Counted from the stretch's first letter, positions 38,671-49,595 are shown. The stretch is 64,000 nucleotides of DNA from Candidatus Rhodoblastus alkanivorans (GCF_022760755.1 NZ_JAIVFP010000001.1:3018001-3082000), one strand, 5' to 3'. Notes: generated by a model from the letters alone, not told the origin. A program made the numbers and translations.

Positions 38671-39198
38671 TCAAATCCTTAGGTAATCGCCGAATTCCAG
38701 ACCGAATTCGTCCTCCGGGGCGAGCTGCGGCCGCTCGCGCCGCTCCTCCCGCCATTGGCTCCAGTCGATCTCGGGGAAGAAAACGTCGGCCTCGGGCGCG
38801 CAATCGACGAATGTCAGCCGCAGGCGCTGCGCGCGCGGCAGGCCGAGACGGAAAAGCTCGGCGCCGCCGGCGAGTATGGCCTCCCGCGCGCCCATCGCGC
38901 GGGCGAGCGTTTCGGCCAAAGCCAAGGCGGCGTCGAAATCGCGGGCGAAATGAAGATGTTCCGGCCTCGCCCCGGCGAGGAAGCCCGGATCGCGGGTCGG
39001 GACGACGGTCTCACGCCCCGGCAGCGGCCTGCCGATCGACTGATAGGTCTTGCGGCCCATGACCAGCGGCCGCCCCCAGGTAATGCTGCGGAATCGTCTG
39101 AGATCGGTCGGAGCGCGCCAAGGAATGGCGTTGTTCCGGCCCAAGGCGCCATTGCGCGCGACCGCCGCGACGACGACGAGCGCGATCTCATCGCTCAC
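38671..39198 (-). CDS. folA: Dihydrofolate reductase
   Basis: A 175-residue DHFR. It has VVVAAVARNGALGRNNAIPW (Met20-loop type), MGRKTYQSIGRPLPGR and the NADPH-binding ILAGGAELF. Reduces dihydrofolate to tetrahydrofolate. GTG 39198 was chosen because GAGGGG lies 8 bp upstream; GTG 39207 is too close to that site. It heads the hflKC-degP gene set, without thyA in view. Confidence 0.93.
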   Translation of the reverse strand: MSDEIALVVVAAVARNGALGRNNAIPWRAPTDLRRFRSITWGRPLVMGRKTYQSIGRPLPGRETVVPTRDPGFLAGARPEHLHFARDFDAALALAETLARAMGAREAILAGGAELFRLGLPRAQRLRLTFVDCAPEADVFFPEIDWSQWREERRERPQLAPEDEFGLEFGDYLRI

Positions 39199-39458
39199 GC
39201 CGCCCACCCCTCACGTCCATCCGGCACATCGCATCCAAAGCCCAAAGAAAATCGGCGTCACGCCGTTACCGGGCGCAAGCATAGGCCCGGGCGACGGGCG
39301 GAGACAGATTTTTTGCCCGCTCCCCGCGCGAGGCCGACGAATGAAGCCATGTGCTGACCATCCCGATCCAGATCAATGCTCCCTGCAGAATCGAAACCGA
39401 TCGTCGCGCGCCACACGCTGGCGTCGCCGGCCCCATCGGATTCTTGTGGAGACCGCGG

Positions 39459-39785
39459 ATGAGCGATTCCCGGTACGACGAACTCGTGGCCCATGGCGTA
39501 CAGTCGATCATGAACGCCACGGTCCACTCGAAGCCCTATCCGCATATGGCCTTCGCGAATTTCTGGCCCGACGATTTTTATCGGGAATTGATCGCCAAAC
39601 GGCCCGAGCCGGAAAACTCCATCAATCCGATCGGCCGCAACGCCCGCAGCCGGTTCATTGTGTTCGACGGCGACGGCGACGCCGGCGGCGAGGGCTGGCC
39701 GGTCAAGATGTATCCGCGGCCGGCGCCTTATGCCGACTATGACGGCTACGCCATCACCCCGCATCCGGAAATGCGCCGCGATTGA
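39459..39785 (+). CDS. Short protein resembling the N-terminus of 2OG-Fe(II) oxygenase-like proteins
   Basis: 108 residues from ATG 39459, which has GGAGA just upstream. The block SKPYPHMAFANFWPDDFYRELIAKRP resembles the opening of 2OG-Fe(II) oxygenase-like proteins (a PYPH...FLP..Y..L pattern). The product ends before any HxD...H iron site, so it is either a truncated remnant or a separate small family. It converges on the AraC regulator, 9 bp away. Low certainty about function. Confidence 0.5.
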   Translation: MSDSRYDELVAHGVQSIMNATVHSKPYPHMAFANFWPDDFYRELIAKRPEPENSINPIGRNARSRFIVFDGDGDAGGEGWPVKMYPRPAPYADYDGYAITPHPEMRRD

Positions 39786-39794
39786 CCGTTTTTC

Positions 39795-40799
39795 TCATCC
39801 GTCCTTGCGCCGGGGGTTGAATCGTCGGTGTGTCTGCGAGGGCAATTCACCAAACATCGCGGCGTAATCACGTGAAAAATGGCCGAAATGCCAGAAGCCC
39901 CAATAGGCCGCCGCTTCGGTTACCGACGTCGCGGTGCGCAGCATCCGGCGGACGCCGTTGAGACGCACGGCGCGCAGGAAACTCGCCGGGCTGACGTTCA
40001 GCACGTCCTGAAAGCAATATTGCAGCGTCCGCCGGCTGACCCCGACGACGCGGCACAATTCGGCTATGCTGATCGGTTCGTCGGGCCGGCTGTGAATGGT
40101 CTCTCGGGCCCGGGCGACGACGGCCCAGCGCCGCGCCGGCGCGGCGGCGTCCGGGGCCAGATCGGCGCGCGATTCCACCAGCGCCGCCACATTGGACACC
40201 AGGCCGTTATGAAGCGTGTTCATGATCGGGCCATTCAAAACCAGATGCGGCGAAGCCTCGGCGATCTGGAGAACGCCCGCGATGAAGTCCTTTATCATGG
40301 CCGAGGCGGCGGGATCGACCCGGGCCAGATGGGCGAAATCGAATTGCGCCCAAACCCCGTCGCGCGCGCCATCGAAGAGCATATCCTCCAGGGCCGCGCG
40401 CGGAACCACCAGGCCCGCCATGGTCATTTCGCGCGGGGAATAGAATTCGAAGCCGTCGCCGCCGGAAAAAACGTGCAGCGCCCCGGGCTCGTCCGGCATG
40501 CCGCAAAAGCACGCGGGACCGGACATTTTCAGGGGCAGGCCGATCGCGATCAAATCCGGCGGCAGAACGCCGTATTGGAGCAGAGTCTGTCCGGTGAATT
40601 CGGTGAAGAGCCGGCTGTCGCGAAGCTGAACTTCCTTCACCGTCCCGAAAAATTTTCCGGCCGACATTTGCGCATAGGATTGGTTCCAGCCGCGCAGGAG
40701 AGTCGCCTGCTCGTCGACGTCATTGCTGGCGCCGACGAACAAATTGCCGAAATTCGACCCGGAGCTTCCTTCGGCTTTGGATCCGGCGACCGCAGACAT
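39795..40799 (-). CDS. AraC family regulator, probably of ethanolamine use (EutR-like)
   Basis: A 334-residue AraC-type activator. The C-terminal two-helix-turn-helix region contains SIAELCRVVGVSRRTLQYCFQDVLNVSPASFLR and AAYWGFWHFGHFSRDYAAMFGELPSQTHRR. The N-terminal half resembles the sensor region of EutR-type proteins, with long helices rather than a cupin. It is 35 bp after eutC on the same strand, so probable local regulation by ethanolamine with B12 is inferred from location and family. Confidence 0.85.
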   Translation of the reverse strand: MSAVAGSKAEGSSGSNFGNLFVGASNDVDEQATLLRGWNQSYAQMSAGKFFGTVKEVQLRDSRLFTEFTGQTLLQYGVLPPDLIAIGLPLKMSGPACFCGMPDEPGALHVFSGGDGFEFYSPREMTMAGLVVPRAALEDMLFDGARDGVWAQFDFAHLARVDPAASAMIKDFIAGVLQIAEASPHLVLNGPIMNTLHNGLVSNVAALVESRADLAPDAAAPARRWAVVARARETIHSRPDEPISIAELCRVVGVSRRTLQYCFQDVLNVSPASFLRAVRLNGVRRMLRTATSVTEAAAYWGFWHFGHFSRDYAAMFGELPSQTHRRFNPRRKDG

Positions 40800-40834
40800 T
40801 TCATGATGTTAACCGAATTCTTCGGCGCGACAAC

Positions 40835-41665
40835 TCACATTTTGCTTTTCGCGCCGGCGCCTTCCGCCGTGGCGAGAACCTCGGGCGATGCGGCGGCGAT
40901 GGTCGCGCCGTCCATTTCGGTCTCGTCCTTGAGCAGAACGCCGCTGATCCGCCGGCGGGTCGCCTCCCCGATCAGATAGAACAATTTATTGGCCGCGGTT
41001 TCATAGCTCATGCCGTCGGGACGGACGTTCGAAATGCAATTCCGGTCGGCGTCGTTCCGGCCGACGCGCGGAGACCAGGTCAGGTAAATCCCCATCGAAT
41101 CCGGCGAACTGAGGCCCGGCCGCTCGCCGATCAGCACAACCGCGAGCGCCGCGCCGAGCAGATCGCCGATTTCATCGCCCAGCGCCACGCGCCCCTGAAG
41201 CACGAGCGTCGCGGGCGCGAGGCTCACCCCCCCCGCCTTCAGGCGCGGCAGAAGCGCGCCGAGGAATGGAAGGACGTTCCTTTCGATCGCCAGCGCCGAA
41301 AGACCGTCGACCACGACCAGCGCGACATCGCGACGAGCACTGGGCCCGGCCGCGACTTTGGCCAGAGCCTGGCGCGAGGGCTCATCAAGCCGGCGGCCGA
41401 GGTCGGGCCGCTGGAGAAAAGTCGCGCGATCGCCGGCCGCGCTCTGGACGAGAACCGGATCGAGACCGAAATCGGCAAGGCCGGGGCGCAGGGCCTGGAC
41501 GTCGAGCGCGCGATGAACCGCGTCGCGGGCGCGCGCATGATCGAACTGGAAATCGAGATGGGCGGAGGTCGGCAGGCTCGTACCGGCGCGGCCCAAAGCG
41601 ATGCGCGCCTGGGTCAATTGCCGGAGCGAACGCCAGGCGCTCGGAACGACGGGAGGATTGCTCAT
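40835..41665 (-). CDS. eutC: Ethanolamine ammonia-lyase small subunit
   Basis: A 276-residue EutC. It carries LTQARIALGRAGTSLPT, FQFDHARARDAVH, ALVVVDGLSALAIE-like and GERPGLSSPDSMGIYLTW blocks, matching the adenosylcobalamin-binding small subunit. Together with EutB it converts ethanolamine to acetaldehyde and ammonia. It lies 11 bp after eutB. Confidence 0.94.
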   Translation of the reverse strand: MSNPPVVPSAWRSLRQLTQARIALGRAGTSLPTSAHLDFQFDHARARDAVHRALDVQALRPGLADFGLDPVLVQSAAGDRATFLQRPDLGRRLDEPSRQALAKVAAGPSARRDVALVVVDGLSALAIERNVLPFLGALLPRLKAGGVSLAPATLVLQGRVALGDEIGDLLGAALAVVLIGERPGLSSPDSMGIYLTWSPRVGRNDADRNCISNVRPDGMSYETAANKLFYLIGEATRRRISGVLLKDETEMDGATIAAASPEVLATAEGAGAKSKM

Positions 41666-41676
41666 CTACGTCTCCC

Positions 41677-43065
41677 TCAGGCCAGTTGCGCCAGGGCCTG
41701 CTGGATCGGCCTGGGCACGGCGTCGGCAAGGCGCAATTGCGGCCCCTCCTGGAAAATGCCCACCTTCAACAGCCAGTCCTCGAATTCCGGCGCGGTCTTC
41801 AGGCCAAGGATCTTCCGGGCGTAAAGCGCGTCGTGGAAGGATGTGGTCTGGTAATTCAGCATGATGTCGTCCGAACCGGGAATGCCCATGATGAAATTCA
41901 CTCCGGCAGCGCCCAGCATGGTCAAAAGGACGTCCATATCGTCCTGATCGGCCTCGGCGTGATTGGTGTAGCAAATGTCGCATCCCATCGGAACGCCAAG
42001 CAATTTGCCGCAGAAATGATCTTCCAGCCCGGCGCGGACGATCTGCTTGCCATCGTAGAGATATTCCGGCCCGATGAAGCCGACCACCGTATTGACCAGG
42101 AAGGGATCGAACTTGCGCGCGACCGCATAGGCGCGCGCCTCGCAGGTCTGCTGGTCCACGCCATGATGGGCGTTGGCCGAGAGCGCCGAGCCCTGCCCGG
42201 TTTCGAAATACATGACATTGTCGCCGACCGTGCCGCGCTTCAGCGACAGGCCCGCCTCATAACCCTCGCGCAAAACCGAGAGGCTGATTCCGAAACTCCT
42301 GTTGGCGGCCTCGGTCCCGGCGATGGACTGAAACACCAGATCGATCGGCGCGCCGCGCTCGATCGCCTCGATGCTTGTCGTGACATGCGTCAACACGCAG
42401 GACTGGGTCGGAATCTCGTAACGCGCGATCACGTCGTTCAGCATGTTGACCAGTTTGATCACCGCCGGAATGCTGTCGGAGGCGGGATTGACGCCGATGA
42501 CGGCGTCGCCGTTGCCATACATCAGACCGTCGATCACGCTGGCGGCGATGCCGAGCGGATCGTCGGTCGGATGATTGGGCTGAAGGCGGGTCGACATCCG
42601 CCCCGCGAGCCCGATCGTGTTGCGAAAACGGGTGACGACGCGGCATTTGGCGGCGACCAGAACGAGATCCTGCACGCGCATGATCTTCGAAACCGCCGCG
42701 GCCATTTCCGGCGTCAAACCCGGCGCCAGCGCCCTGAGCGCCGCCTCGTCCGCGTCGTCGGAGAGCAGCCAGTTGCGGAAATCGCCAACGGTCAGATGGC
42801 TGACCGGCGCGAAGGCCTTGGCGTCGTGCTCATCGACGATCAGGCGCGTGACCTCGTCTTCCTCATAGGGGACAACCTGCTCCTGAAGAAAAATCTTCAG
42901 GGGCAGGTCGGCGAGGGCCATCTGGGCCGCGGCGCGTTCGGCGCCATCCGCCGCGGCGATCCCGGCGAGAAGGTCTCCCGAACGCGCGGGAGAGGCTTTG
43001 GCGAGGAGGCTCTTGAGATCGCCGAAGCGAAAAGTTTCTCCCCGCACGGAATGGGTGATCTCCAT
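41677..43065 (-). CDS. eutB: Ethanolamine ammonia-lyase large subunit
   Basis: A 462-residue EutB of normal length. Visible family blocks include NDVIARYEIPTQSCVLTHVTT, FQSIAGTEAANRSFGI, YFETGQGSALSANAHHGVDQQTCEARAYA and FIMGIPGSDDIMLNYQTTS. GGAGG precedes the start codon. It lies 25 bp after the permease gene. The product needs adenosylcobalamin; I see no EutA reactivase or aldehyde dehydrogenase nearby. Confidence 0.96.
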   Translation of the reverse strand: MEITHSVRGETFRFGDLKSLLAKASPARSGDLLAGIAAADGAERAAAQMALADLPLKIFLQEQVVPYEEDEVTRLIVDEHDAKAFAPVSHLTVGDFRNWLLSDDADEAALRALAPGLTPEMAAAVSKIMRVQDLVLVAAKCRVVTRFRNTIGLAGRMSTRLQPNHPTDDPLGIAASVIDGLMYGNGDAVIGVNPASDSIPAVIKLVNMLNDVIARYEIPTQSCVLTHVTTSIEAIERGAPIDLVFQSIAGTEAANRSFGISLSVLREGYEAGLSLKRGTVGDNVMYFETGQGSALSANAHHGVDQQTCEARAYAVARKFDPFLVNTVVGFIGPEYLYDGKQIVRAGLEDHFCGKLLGVPMGCDICYTNHAEADQDDMDVLLTMLGAAGVNFIMGIPGSDDIMLNYQTTSFHDALYARKILGLKTAPEFEDWLLKVGIFQEGPQLRLADAVPRPIQQALAQLA

Positions 43066-43090
43066 GCTCGATCCTCCTCGCGTCCGACGC

Positions 43091-44548
43091 TTATTTCGTG
43101 CTCGCCGGAACCGCGGCGGCCTGGAGGTCCTCGGCGAGCTCTTCCGGCGATTCCAGCATCACGTCGAGCGGCGCCTCCTCGCGGCGGCGGCGCGTCGCGA
43201 CGTAATAGACATAGGCGAGGCCGAAGCAGGCGAGGAAGACGCCGGTGACGAGCTGATTGTAATAGACCATGGCGATCAGTGAAATGACGGCGCTGATGAG
43301 GGCGATCGCCGGGAAGACGGGATAAAAGGGCGTCTTGTAGGGGCGCTCCATGTCAGGCTCGCGGCGGCGCAGGACGAACAGCGACATCATGCTGATGATA
43401 TACATGACGATCGCGCCCAGCACCGACATGGTCACGATGTTCGCCGTCAACGACTGGCCGCCGAAACTGCCGATATTGTCGCTGAAGATCGCCGCGAGGC
43501 CGACGAGACCGCCCGCGATGATCGCGCGATGCGGGGTCTTGAAGCGCGGATGCACCTTGGCGAGGAAGGGCGGCAGATAGCCGGCGCGCGCCAAGGCGAA
43601 GATCTGGCGCGAATAGCCCATGATGATGCCATGGAACGAGGCGATCAGGCCGAACAGGCCGATCCAGACCAGCATATGCAGCCAGTTGCTGTTTTCGCCG
43701 ACGATGAATTTCATCGCCTTGGGCAGGGGGTCGTTGATGTTCGACAGCTTGGTCCAGTCGCCCGCGGCGCCGGCGAACAGCATCACGCCGATGGCGAGCA
43801 CGATCAGCGTCAGAATGCCGGCGATATAAGCGATCGGGATCGAGCGCCTGGGGTCCTTGGCTTCCTCGGCGGCCATGGCCACGCCTTCGATCGCCAGGAA
43901 GAACCAGATGGCGAAGGGAATGGCGGCGAAAATGCCGGGAATGGAGGACAGGGAGAAGGCGTCATGGCCCGACCAGCCGCCCTTGACAAAATTGGCGACC
44001 GAGAAGCCCGGCGAAACGACGCCCATGAAAACCAGCAATTCGATGATCGCGAGAATGGTCACGAACAATTCGAATGTCGCCGCAATCTGCACGCCGACGA
44101 TGTTCAAGGCCACGAAGACCAGAAAAGCGCCAGACGCCGCGATCTTGGGATCGAGCGCGGGAAATTGCACGTTGAGATAGGCGCCGATGGCCAAAGCGAT
44201 GGCCGGGGGCGCGAAAACGAATTCCACCAGGGTCGCGACGCCGGCGACAAAGCCGCCGAAATCGCCAAAGGCGTGACGGGCATAGGCGAAGGGACCGCCC
44301 GCGTGAGGAATGGAGGTCGTCAGTTCGGTAAAGCTGAAAATGAAGGTCGTGTACATCACGGCGATGAACACGGAGGTGATGAGAAAGCCGAGCGTGCCCG
44401 CCGTCGCCCAGCCATAGCTCCAGCCGAAATATTCGCCGGAAATGACCAGACCCACGGCGATGCCCCAAAGCTGGAGCGTACTCAAGGTTTGCTTCAATTC
44501 ATGGTGGGTGACGACGCCATGGTGGCGCCCTGCTTCGACTGACGACAT
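43091..44548 (-). CDS. eat: Ethanolamine permease (APC superfamily)
   Basis: A 485-residue APC amino acid/amine transporter with about 12 helices. The N-terminal LWGIAVGLVISGEYFGWSYG block is typical of ethanolamine permeases, and EGVAMAAEEAKDPRRSIPIAY is the APC signature loop. AGGAG precedes ATG 44548. It is the first gene of the permease-eutB-eutC-regulator operon. The 260 bp upstream includes an AT-rich patch at about 44670-44705 that may hold the promoter. Confidence 0.93.
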   Translation of the reverse strand: MSSVEAGRHHGVVTHHELKQTLSTLQLWGIAVGLVISGEYFGWSYGWATAGTLGFLITSVFIAVMYTTFIFSFTELTTSIPHAGGPFAYARHAFGDFGGFVAGVATLVEFVFAPPAIALAIGAYLNVQFPALDPKIAASGAFLVFVALNIVGVQIAATFELFVTILAIIELLVFMGVVSPGFSVANFVKGGWSGHDAFSLSSIPGIFAAIPFAIWFFLAIEGVAMAAEEAKDPRRSIPIAYIAGILTLIVLAIGVMLFAGAAGDWTKLSNINDPLPKAMKFIVGENSNWLHMLVWIGLFGLIASFHGIIMGYSRQIFALARAGYLPPFLAKVHPRFKTPHRAIIAGGLVGLAAIFSDNIGSFGGQSLTANIVTMSVLGAIVMYIISMMSLFVLRRREPDMERPYKTPFYPVFPAIALISAVISLIAMVYYNQLVTGVFLACFGLAYVYYVATRRRREEAPLDVMLESPEELAEDLQAAAVPASTK

Positions 44549-44808
44549 CTTCCGCTCCTGAAACGTAAATTTTTGTGCGATGGCGACGCCGGACAGCGTT
44601 GTCCAGTTTGCCCCGGGTCAAATCCTATCTTGAAACGTCGATGACGCTATCCCATATCGGCAGGCGCAAAAATACTTTAAAATATTGTTTTTACTATATT
44701 TACTGTCTTTCCGCCATGCAGCTCGGCGGCTCCCCTGCCCGCGTTCACCCGTTTCGGCAACGCCTCGTTAAGGGGTTGGTGGAATTCCAGCGCGACGATC
44801 GGCAAGCC

Positions 44809-46290
44809 TCATCGCCGAAACTCACGTGATTTCGCCGTCATTGCACCTTCCGCGGTCCATAGATGTTGCGCCGCATAGGCGCGCCACGGGCGCCAGTTTT
44901 CCGCGCGCGCCAGAAGCGTTTTCGGGGTTGGCCGCGCGCCGTCGCGATCGGCAAGCGCGCGGCGCAGGCCGATGTCGGCCGCCGGAAAAGCGTCGGGCTC
45001 ACGCAGCAGGCGCATGGCGATATATTGCGCCGTCCAGTCGCCGACTCCGGGCAGCGCGCGCAAAGCCGACTGTGCTTCCTCCAGGGACAAAGCCGCCGAG
45101 AAGAGATGCGGATTGACGGCGGCCGCCGCCGCCAGTTTTTTCAGGCTCTCGGCACGGGCGCGCGTCAGCCCCAGGCCGGCGAGGTCGGCCTCGGCCAGAG
45201 CCGCCGGCTCGGGAAAGACGCGGGTCAGGACGGGATCGGCGCAACGCAGCTTTTCGCCGAATCGTTCCGTCAGTCGCGCCGCCAGACGCGCGGCGCCGGC
45301 GACCGTCACCTGCTGGCCGAGGATCGCCCGCGCCGCCATTTCGAATCCGTCCCACGCCCCCGGCAGGCGCAAGCCGGGGCGATGGGCGACGAGCGGCGCC
45401 AAAGTCGCGTCTTTGCCCAGATCGAGCGCGACGGCTTGAGGATCGGCCGCAAGGTCGAAAACCCGCCGCAGCCGCGCGATGATATTGGGCAGGACCGAAA
45501 GCTTCGGAAAACGAACGCGGACCTTGAGCGCGTCGGCCTCGGCCAGCTCGACCGCGACGATTCCATGTTCGCCCTGCAAAGCGATCGCGCGCCGATAGAC
45601 ACCGTTTTCGATCGTTTCGACGCCGGCGATCATGCGCGGACCGAAATAGCCGAGCATGGCCGGCCAATCATAGGGCGGCTTGTAGCGCAGCAGCAGCGTG
45701 GTCTCGCCCGGCGCCGCCGCCTTTTCGCCGGCGCTCGCGCGGCGCAGCGCCATGGGCGGCTGGCGATAAAGCGCCTGAAAAGTCTCGTTGAAGCGGCGCA
45801 GGCTGCTGAAACCCGAGGCGAGCGCGACCTCGGTCATCGGCAAGGCGGTTTCATGTATCAATTGCTTGGCGAGCAGGATGCGACGGGTCTGGGCGACGGC
45901 GACGGGGGAGGCCCCGAGACTTTGCGCAAAAAGGCGGCGCAGATGGCGCTCGCCGACGCCCACGCGCTCGGCCAGCCTTTCGACCGGCTCGTCGTCGAGC
46001 GCGCCGAGTTCGATCAGCGCCAGAGCCCGCGACACGGTGTTCGACGTCCCGCGCCAGGCGCCGAGGTCCGGCGCGGTTTCGGGACGACAGCGCAGACAGG
46101 GCCGGAATCCTGCTTCCTGCGCCGCGGCGGCGGCGGCGAAAAAGACGACGTTCTCGCGCCGCGGCGTGCGCGCCGGGCAGATCGGGCGGCAATAAATCCC
46201 GGTCGTCCTGACGCCGGTGAAAAAGCGGCCGTCGAAACGCGGATCGCGCGCGCAAATGGCGCGATAGCAGGCGTCGTGGTCGATATCCAT
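44809..46290 (-). CDS. alkA: Ada-AlkA fusion: methyl sensor/activator plus DNA-3-methyladenine glycosylase
   Basis: About 493 residues. The N-terminal Ada metal-binding domain has the four Cys ligands (34, 38, 65, 68), with Cys34 as probable methyl acceptor. An AraC-type helix-turn-helix follows (about 105-205). Then comes an AlkA N-domain and HhH-GPD glycosylase with LPGVGDWTAQYIAMR and the catalytic Asp in FPAADIGLRRA. ATG 46290 is the family start. It is divergent from ogt, so one shared control region (46291-46405) drives both repair genes, probably as an adaptive response. Confidence 0.93.
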   Translation of the reverse strand: MDIDHDACYRAICARDPRFDGRFFTGVRTTGIYCRPICPARTPRRENVVFFAAAAAAQEAGFRPCLRCRPETAPDLGAWRGTSNTVSRALALIELGALDDEPVERLAERVGVGERHLRRLFAQSLGASPVAVAQTRRILLAKQLIHETALPMTEVALASGFSSLRRFNETFQALYRQPPMALRRASAGEKAAAPGETTLLLRYKPPYDWPAMLGYFGPRMIAGVETIENGVYRRAIALQGEHGIVAVELAEADALKVRVRFPKLSVLPNIIARLRRVFDLAADPQAVALDLGKDATLAPLVAHRPGLRLPGAWDGFEMAARAILGQQVTVAGAARLAARLTERFGEKLRCADPVLTRVFPEPAALAEADLAGLGLTRARAESLKKLAAAAAVNPHLFSAALSLEEAQSALRALPGVGDWTAQYIAMRLLREPDAFPAADIGLRRALADRDGARPTPKTLLARAENWRPWRAYAAQHLWTAEGAMTAKSREFRR

Positions 46291-46405
46291 GCACGCAATC
46301 TGCGCCTTCCGTCGGCCAAAGTCTCGCGGTTTTCGGACTCGTCCGTCGCGCCTATCATGTCCGAAAGCCGCCAGACAGGCGGCGCCATATCGGCTAACCA
46401 GAGTC
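46291..46405. promoter_or_regulatory. Divergent control region alkA / ogt
   Basis: 115 bp between divergent alkylation-repair genes. The Ada-type protein encoded next door is the likely regulator. No exact Ada box was identified. Confidence 0.4.
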
Positions 46406-46912
46406 ATGACCATAGATCGACTCTATCTCGAACTTGTGCGGACGCCGACTGGCGCAATGCGCCTCGTCACCGACAGCGATGGCGCCCTTCGCCGGCTCGA
46501 TTGGGCGGGCGAGGACGGCGGCCTCGACCCTTCAACCCCGCGCGACCGGGCGCGGATCGCGCCGCCCGCCGCCGCCTCGCGCGCGCGCCGCGCGCTTGAA
46601 GCCTATTTTGACGGCGACATCGCGGCGATAGAGGAATTGGCGGCGCGGCCGCAGGGAACTGAGTTCCAGCGCCAGGTCTGGGCGGCTTTGCGCAAAATCC
46701 CGGCCGGCGCGACCGCGAGTTATGGCGAAATCGCCGCGCAAATCGGCCAGAAGAACGCAGCGCGAGCGGTGGGGATGGCCAACAACCGCAACCCGATCGC
46801 CATCGTCATCCCCTGCCATCGGGTGATCGGCGCCAATGGCGCGCTGATCGGCTATGGCGGCGGGCTGGAGCGAAAGCTTTGGCTGCTGCGCCACGAAGGC
46901 GCGATTTTATAG
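46406..46912 (+). CDS. ogt: Methylated-DNA--protein-cysteine methyltransferase
   Basis: A 168-residue Ogt that removes O6-alkyl groups from guanine. The acceptor Cys137 lies in IPCHRVIG, preceded by TEFQRQVWAALRKIPAG and AARAVGMANNRNP. ATG 46406 fits; longer in-frame readings overlap alkA antisense. It forms a divergent pair with Ada-AlkA, giving complementary repair of O6-alkylguanine and N3-alkyladenine. Confidence 0.94.
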   Translation: MTIDRLYLELVRTPTGAMRLVTDSDGALRRLDWAGEDGGLDPSTPRDRARIAPPAAASRARRALEAYFDGDIAAIEELAARPQGTEFQRQVWAALRKIPAGATASYGEIAAQIGQKNAARAVGMANNRNPIAIVIPCHRVIGANGALIGYGGGLERKLWLLRHEGAIL

Positions 46913-46944
46913 CCTTGGAATGACGACGCCGGCGCGCGCCGGAT

Positions 46945-47211
46945 TCATTTCGGCAATTTGCCTGTCGCCTCGGCGCCGTCCTTCAATTTTTTCGCCTCCG
47001 GCAGGTTGGCGCGGCAGGGCGCGCTCATTTTGGCCTGCTGGCCTTGGAGACAGGCGAGCATCCGCCCGCCGCCGGGTTTGACCCCGGCGCAGAGCGCCGC
47101 CGCGTCGCCGCCGCAGGCCGATTTGATGCGGTAGATTTCGACCGGATTTTGCGCCCGCGCGGGCAGGATCATCGTCCAGAGGATGGCGACGGCGAATGCA
47201 AGCTTGTTCAT
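46945..47211 (-). CDS. Small secreted cysteine-rich repeat protein
   Basis: About 88 residues. A signal peptide, MNKLAFAVAILWTMILPARA, is followed by a short Cys-rich repeat: C-GGDAAALC, then MLACLQGQQAKMSAPCRANL. This matches the bacterial members of the cysteine-rich (GLG1-like) repeat family. Probably periplasmic, function unknown. AGAAAGAG precedes ATG 47211. Confidence 0.8.
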   Translation of the reverse strand: MNKLAFAVAILWTMILPARAQNPVEIYRIKSACGGDAAALCAGVKPGGGRMLACLQGQQAKMSAPCRANLPEAKKLKDGAEATGKLPK

Positions 47212-47407
47212 GCTCTTTCTCACTTCTCGATTCTTTGCGCCCCCGGACGGCGCGCGCCCGCGACCCCGAAACGCAAGGGCTCGTCCTTCGGCGCCTCGCC
47301 GAAAGCGCCGGCGCGCGTAAGCAAAAACTAACCAAGAAGTCGATCCGATCGGAACGCGCGCGGGGGGCGTGATACCCTTAGGGAAAAGCGGAAACAGCTT
47401 GGAGACG

Positions 47408-47599
47408 ATGTTGATCGCACGAGACTGGATTCAAATCCAAAGCGAACTCGATGACCTGCGGCCGAAGATTGATTCCGGCGGCCGGAACGCGCCGACGATG
47501 GATGCGGACCCGCCGTCCGCCAAAAATTCGAAAGCCGAGGACGCGCTCCTCAGGCACATCGCCGTTGCGCTTTGCTCGGACGAGAACGACGAGCCCTGA
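47408..47599 (+). CDS. Small hypothetical protein
   Basis: 63 residues, MLIARDWIQIQSELDD..., acidic and without similarity I recognise. GGAG lies just ahead of ATG 47408, although very close (3 bp). Its composition is less Arg/Pro-heavy than noise frames in this window, which is the only support. Could be spurious. Confidence 0.35.
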   Translation: MLIARDWIQIQSELDDLRPKIDSGGRNAPTMDADPPSAKNSKAEDALLRHIAVALCSDENDEP

Positions 47600-47925
47600 A
47601 CGGGCGCGCTCGATTCCGGCAAGGGAAATGAGGAACGGCCGATGCGCGGCCTCGAAATAGACGCGCATGATTTTTCGCGCCCCTTTCGCTCCCGACAGAA
47701 GCTTTCCGCACAGTCCGCGCGTCCCTAAACCCGCGCGTCTTTCGCGCTGATCCTCGCCGGCGGGAGCGCCGATTTCGTCATAGATGCGCCTTTCTCCAAT
47801 CGCTCACCGGCTCAAACCCCTGAACGCGCCGGCCTGTCCGGGAAGGCGTCCATCGACGCCCGCGCGTCGCCCCTTGACGCGCCCCCTTTCGCACCGCCAA
47901 GGTCGCCGGCGAAAGGTTTGAACCC
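47600..47925. other. Upstream region of metC
   Basis: 326 bp without a supported gene. I looked for SAM-II-type riboswitch features, which often precede methionine genes in this class, and did not find a convincing core. Confidence 0.5.
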
Positions 47926-49116
<1,191 letters not shown>

Positions 49117-49595
49117 CCCCGGCCGCGGGCAAGGCGATCGCCGCAAAGAGATGGCCTTCACGCGTTTCGATCTTGTCCGCGAAACGTTTGGCGAGCGTGA
49201 GCATGGCCTGATTGTCGGGCAGGATTTCAAGCTCCAGCCGCGCCAGTCCCGCGCGCGCGCCGGCGTCGATCAATTCGCGCATCAGGGCGCAGCCCAGGCC
49301 CTTGCGCCGCCAGTCTTTTTCGACGCTGAAAGCCACTTCGCCGACATCCGGCCGCTCAGGATCGACGAGCAATTCCCCGGCGGCGCGAACCTCGCCGCCT
49401 TCTTCGCAGACCGCCACGATGCGGCCGTCGGAGGCCGCCGCGCCCGCGTGCAAATGGATCAGAAATTCGGCGACGTCCTTGAAGAAGCGGAAACGCCGGT
49501 CCGCGGAGTCGAGGCGCAGAAGATGCGCCGCATAGCGATCGGCGTCGTCGGGTCCGAGCCGGCCAAACCGCCTGGATGGGGGAGCGCTCGGGGAG

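Noticed and set aside
47700-47925. SAM riboswitch before metC
   Set aside because: I could not find the conserved SAM-II core or a convincing pseudoknot by eye. A covariance-model search would settle it.
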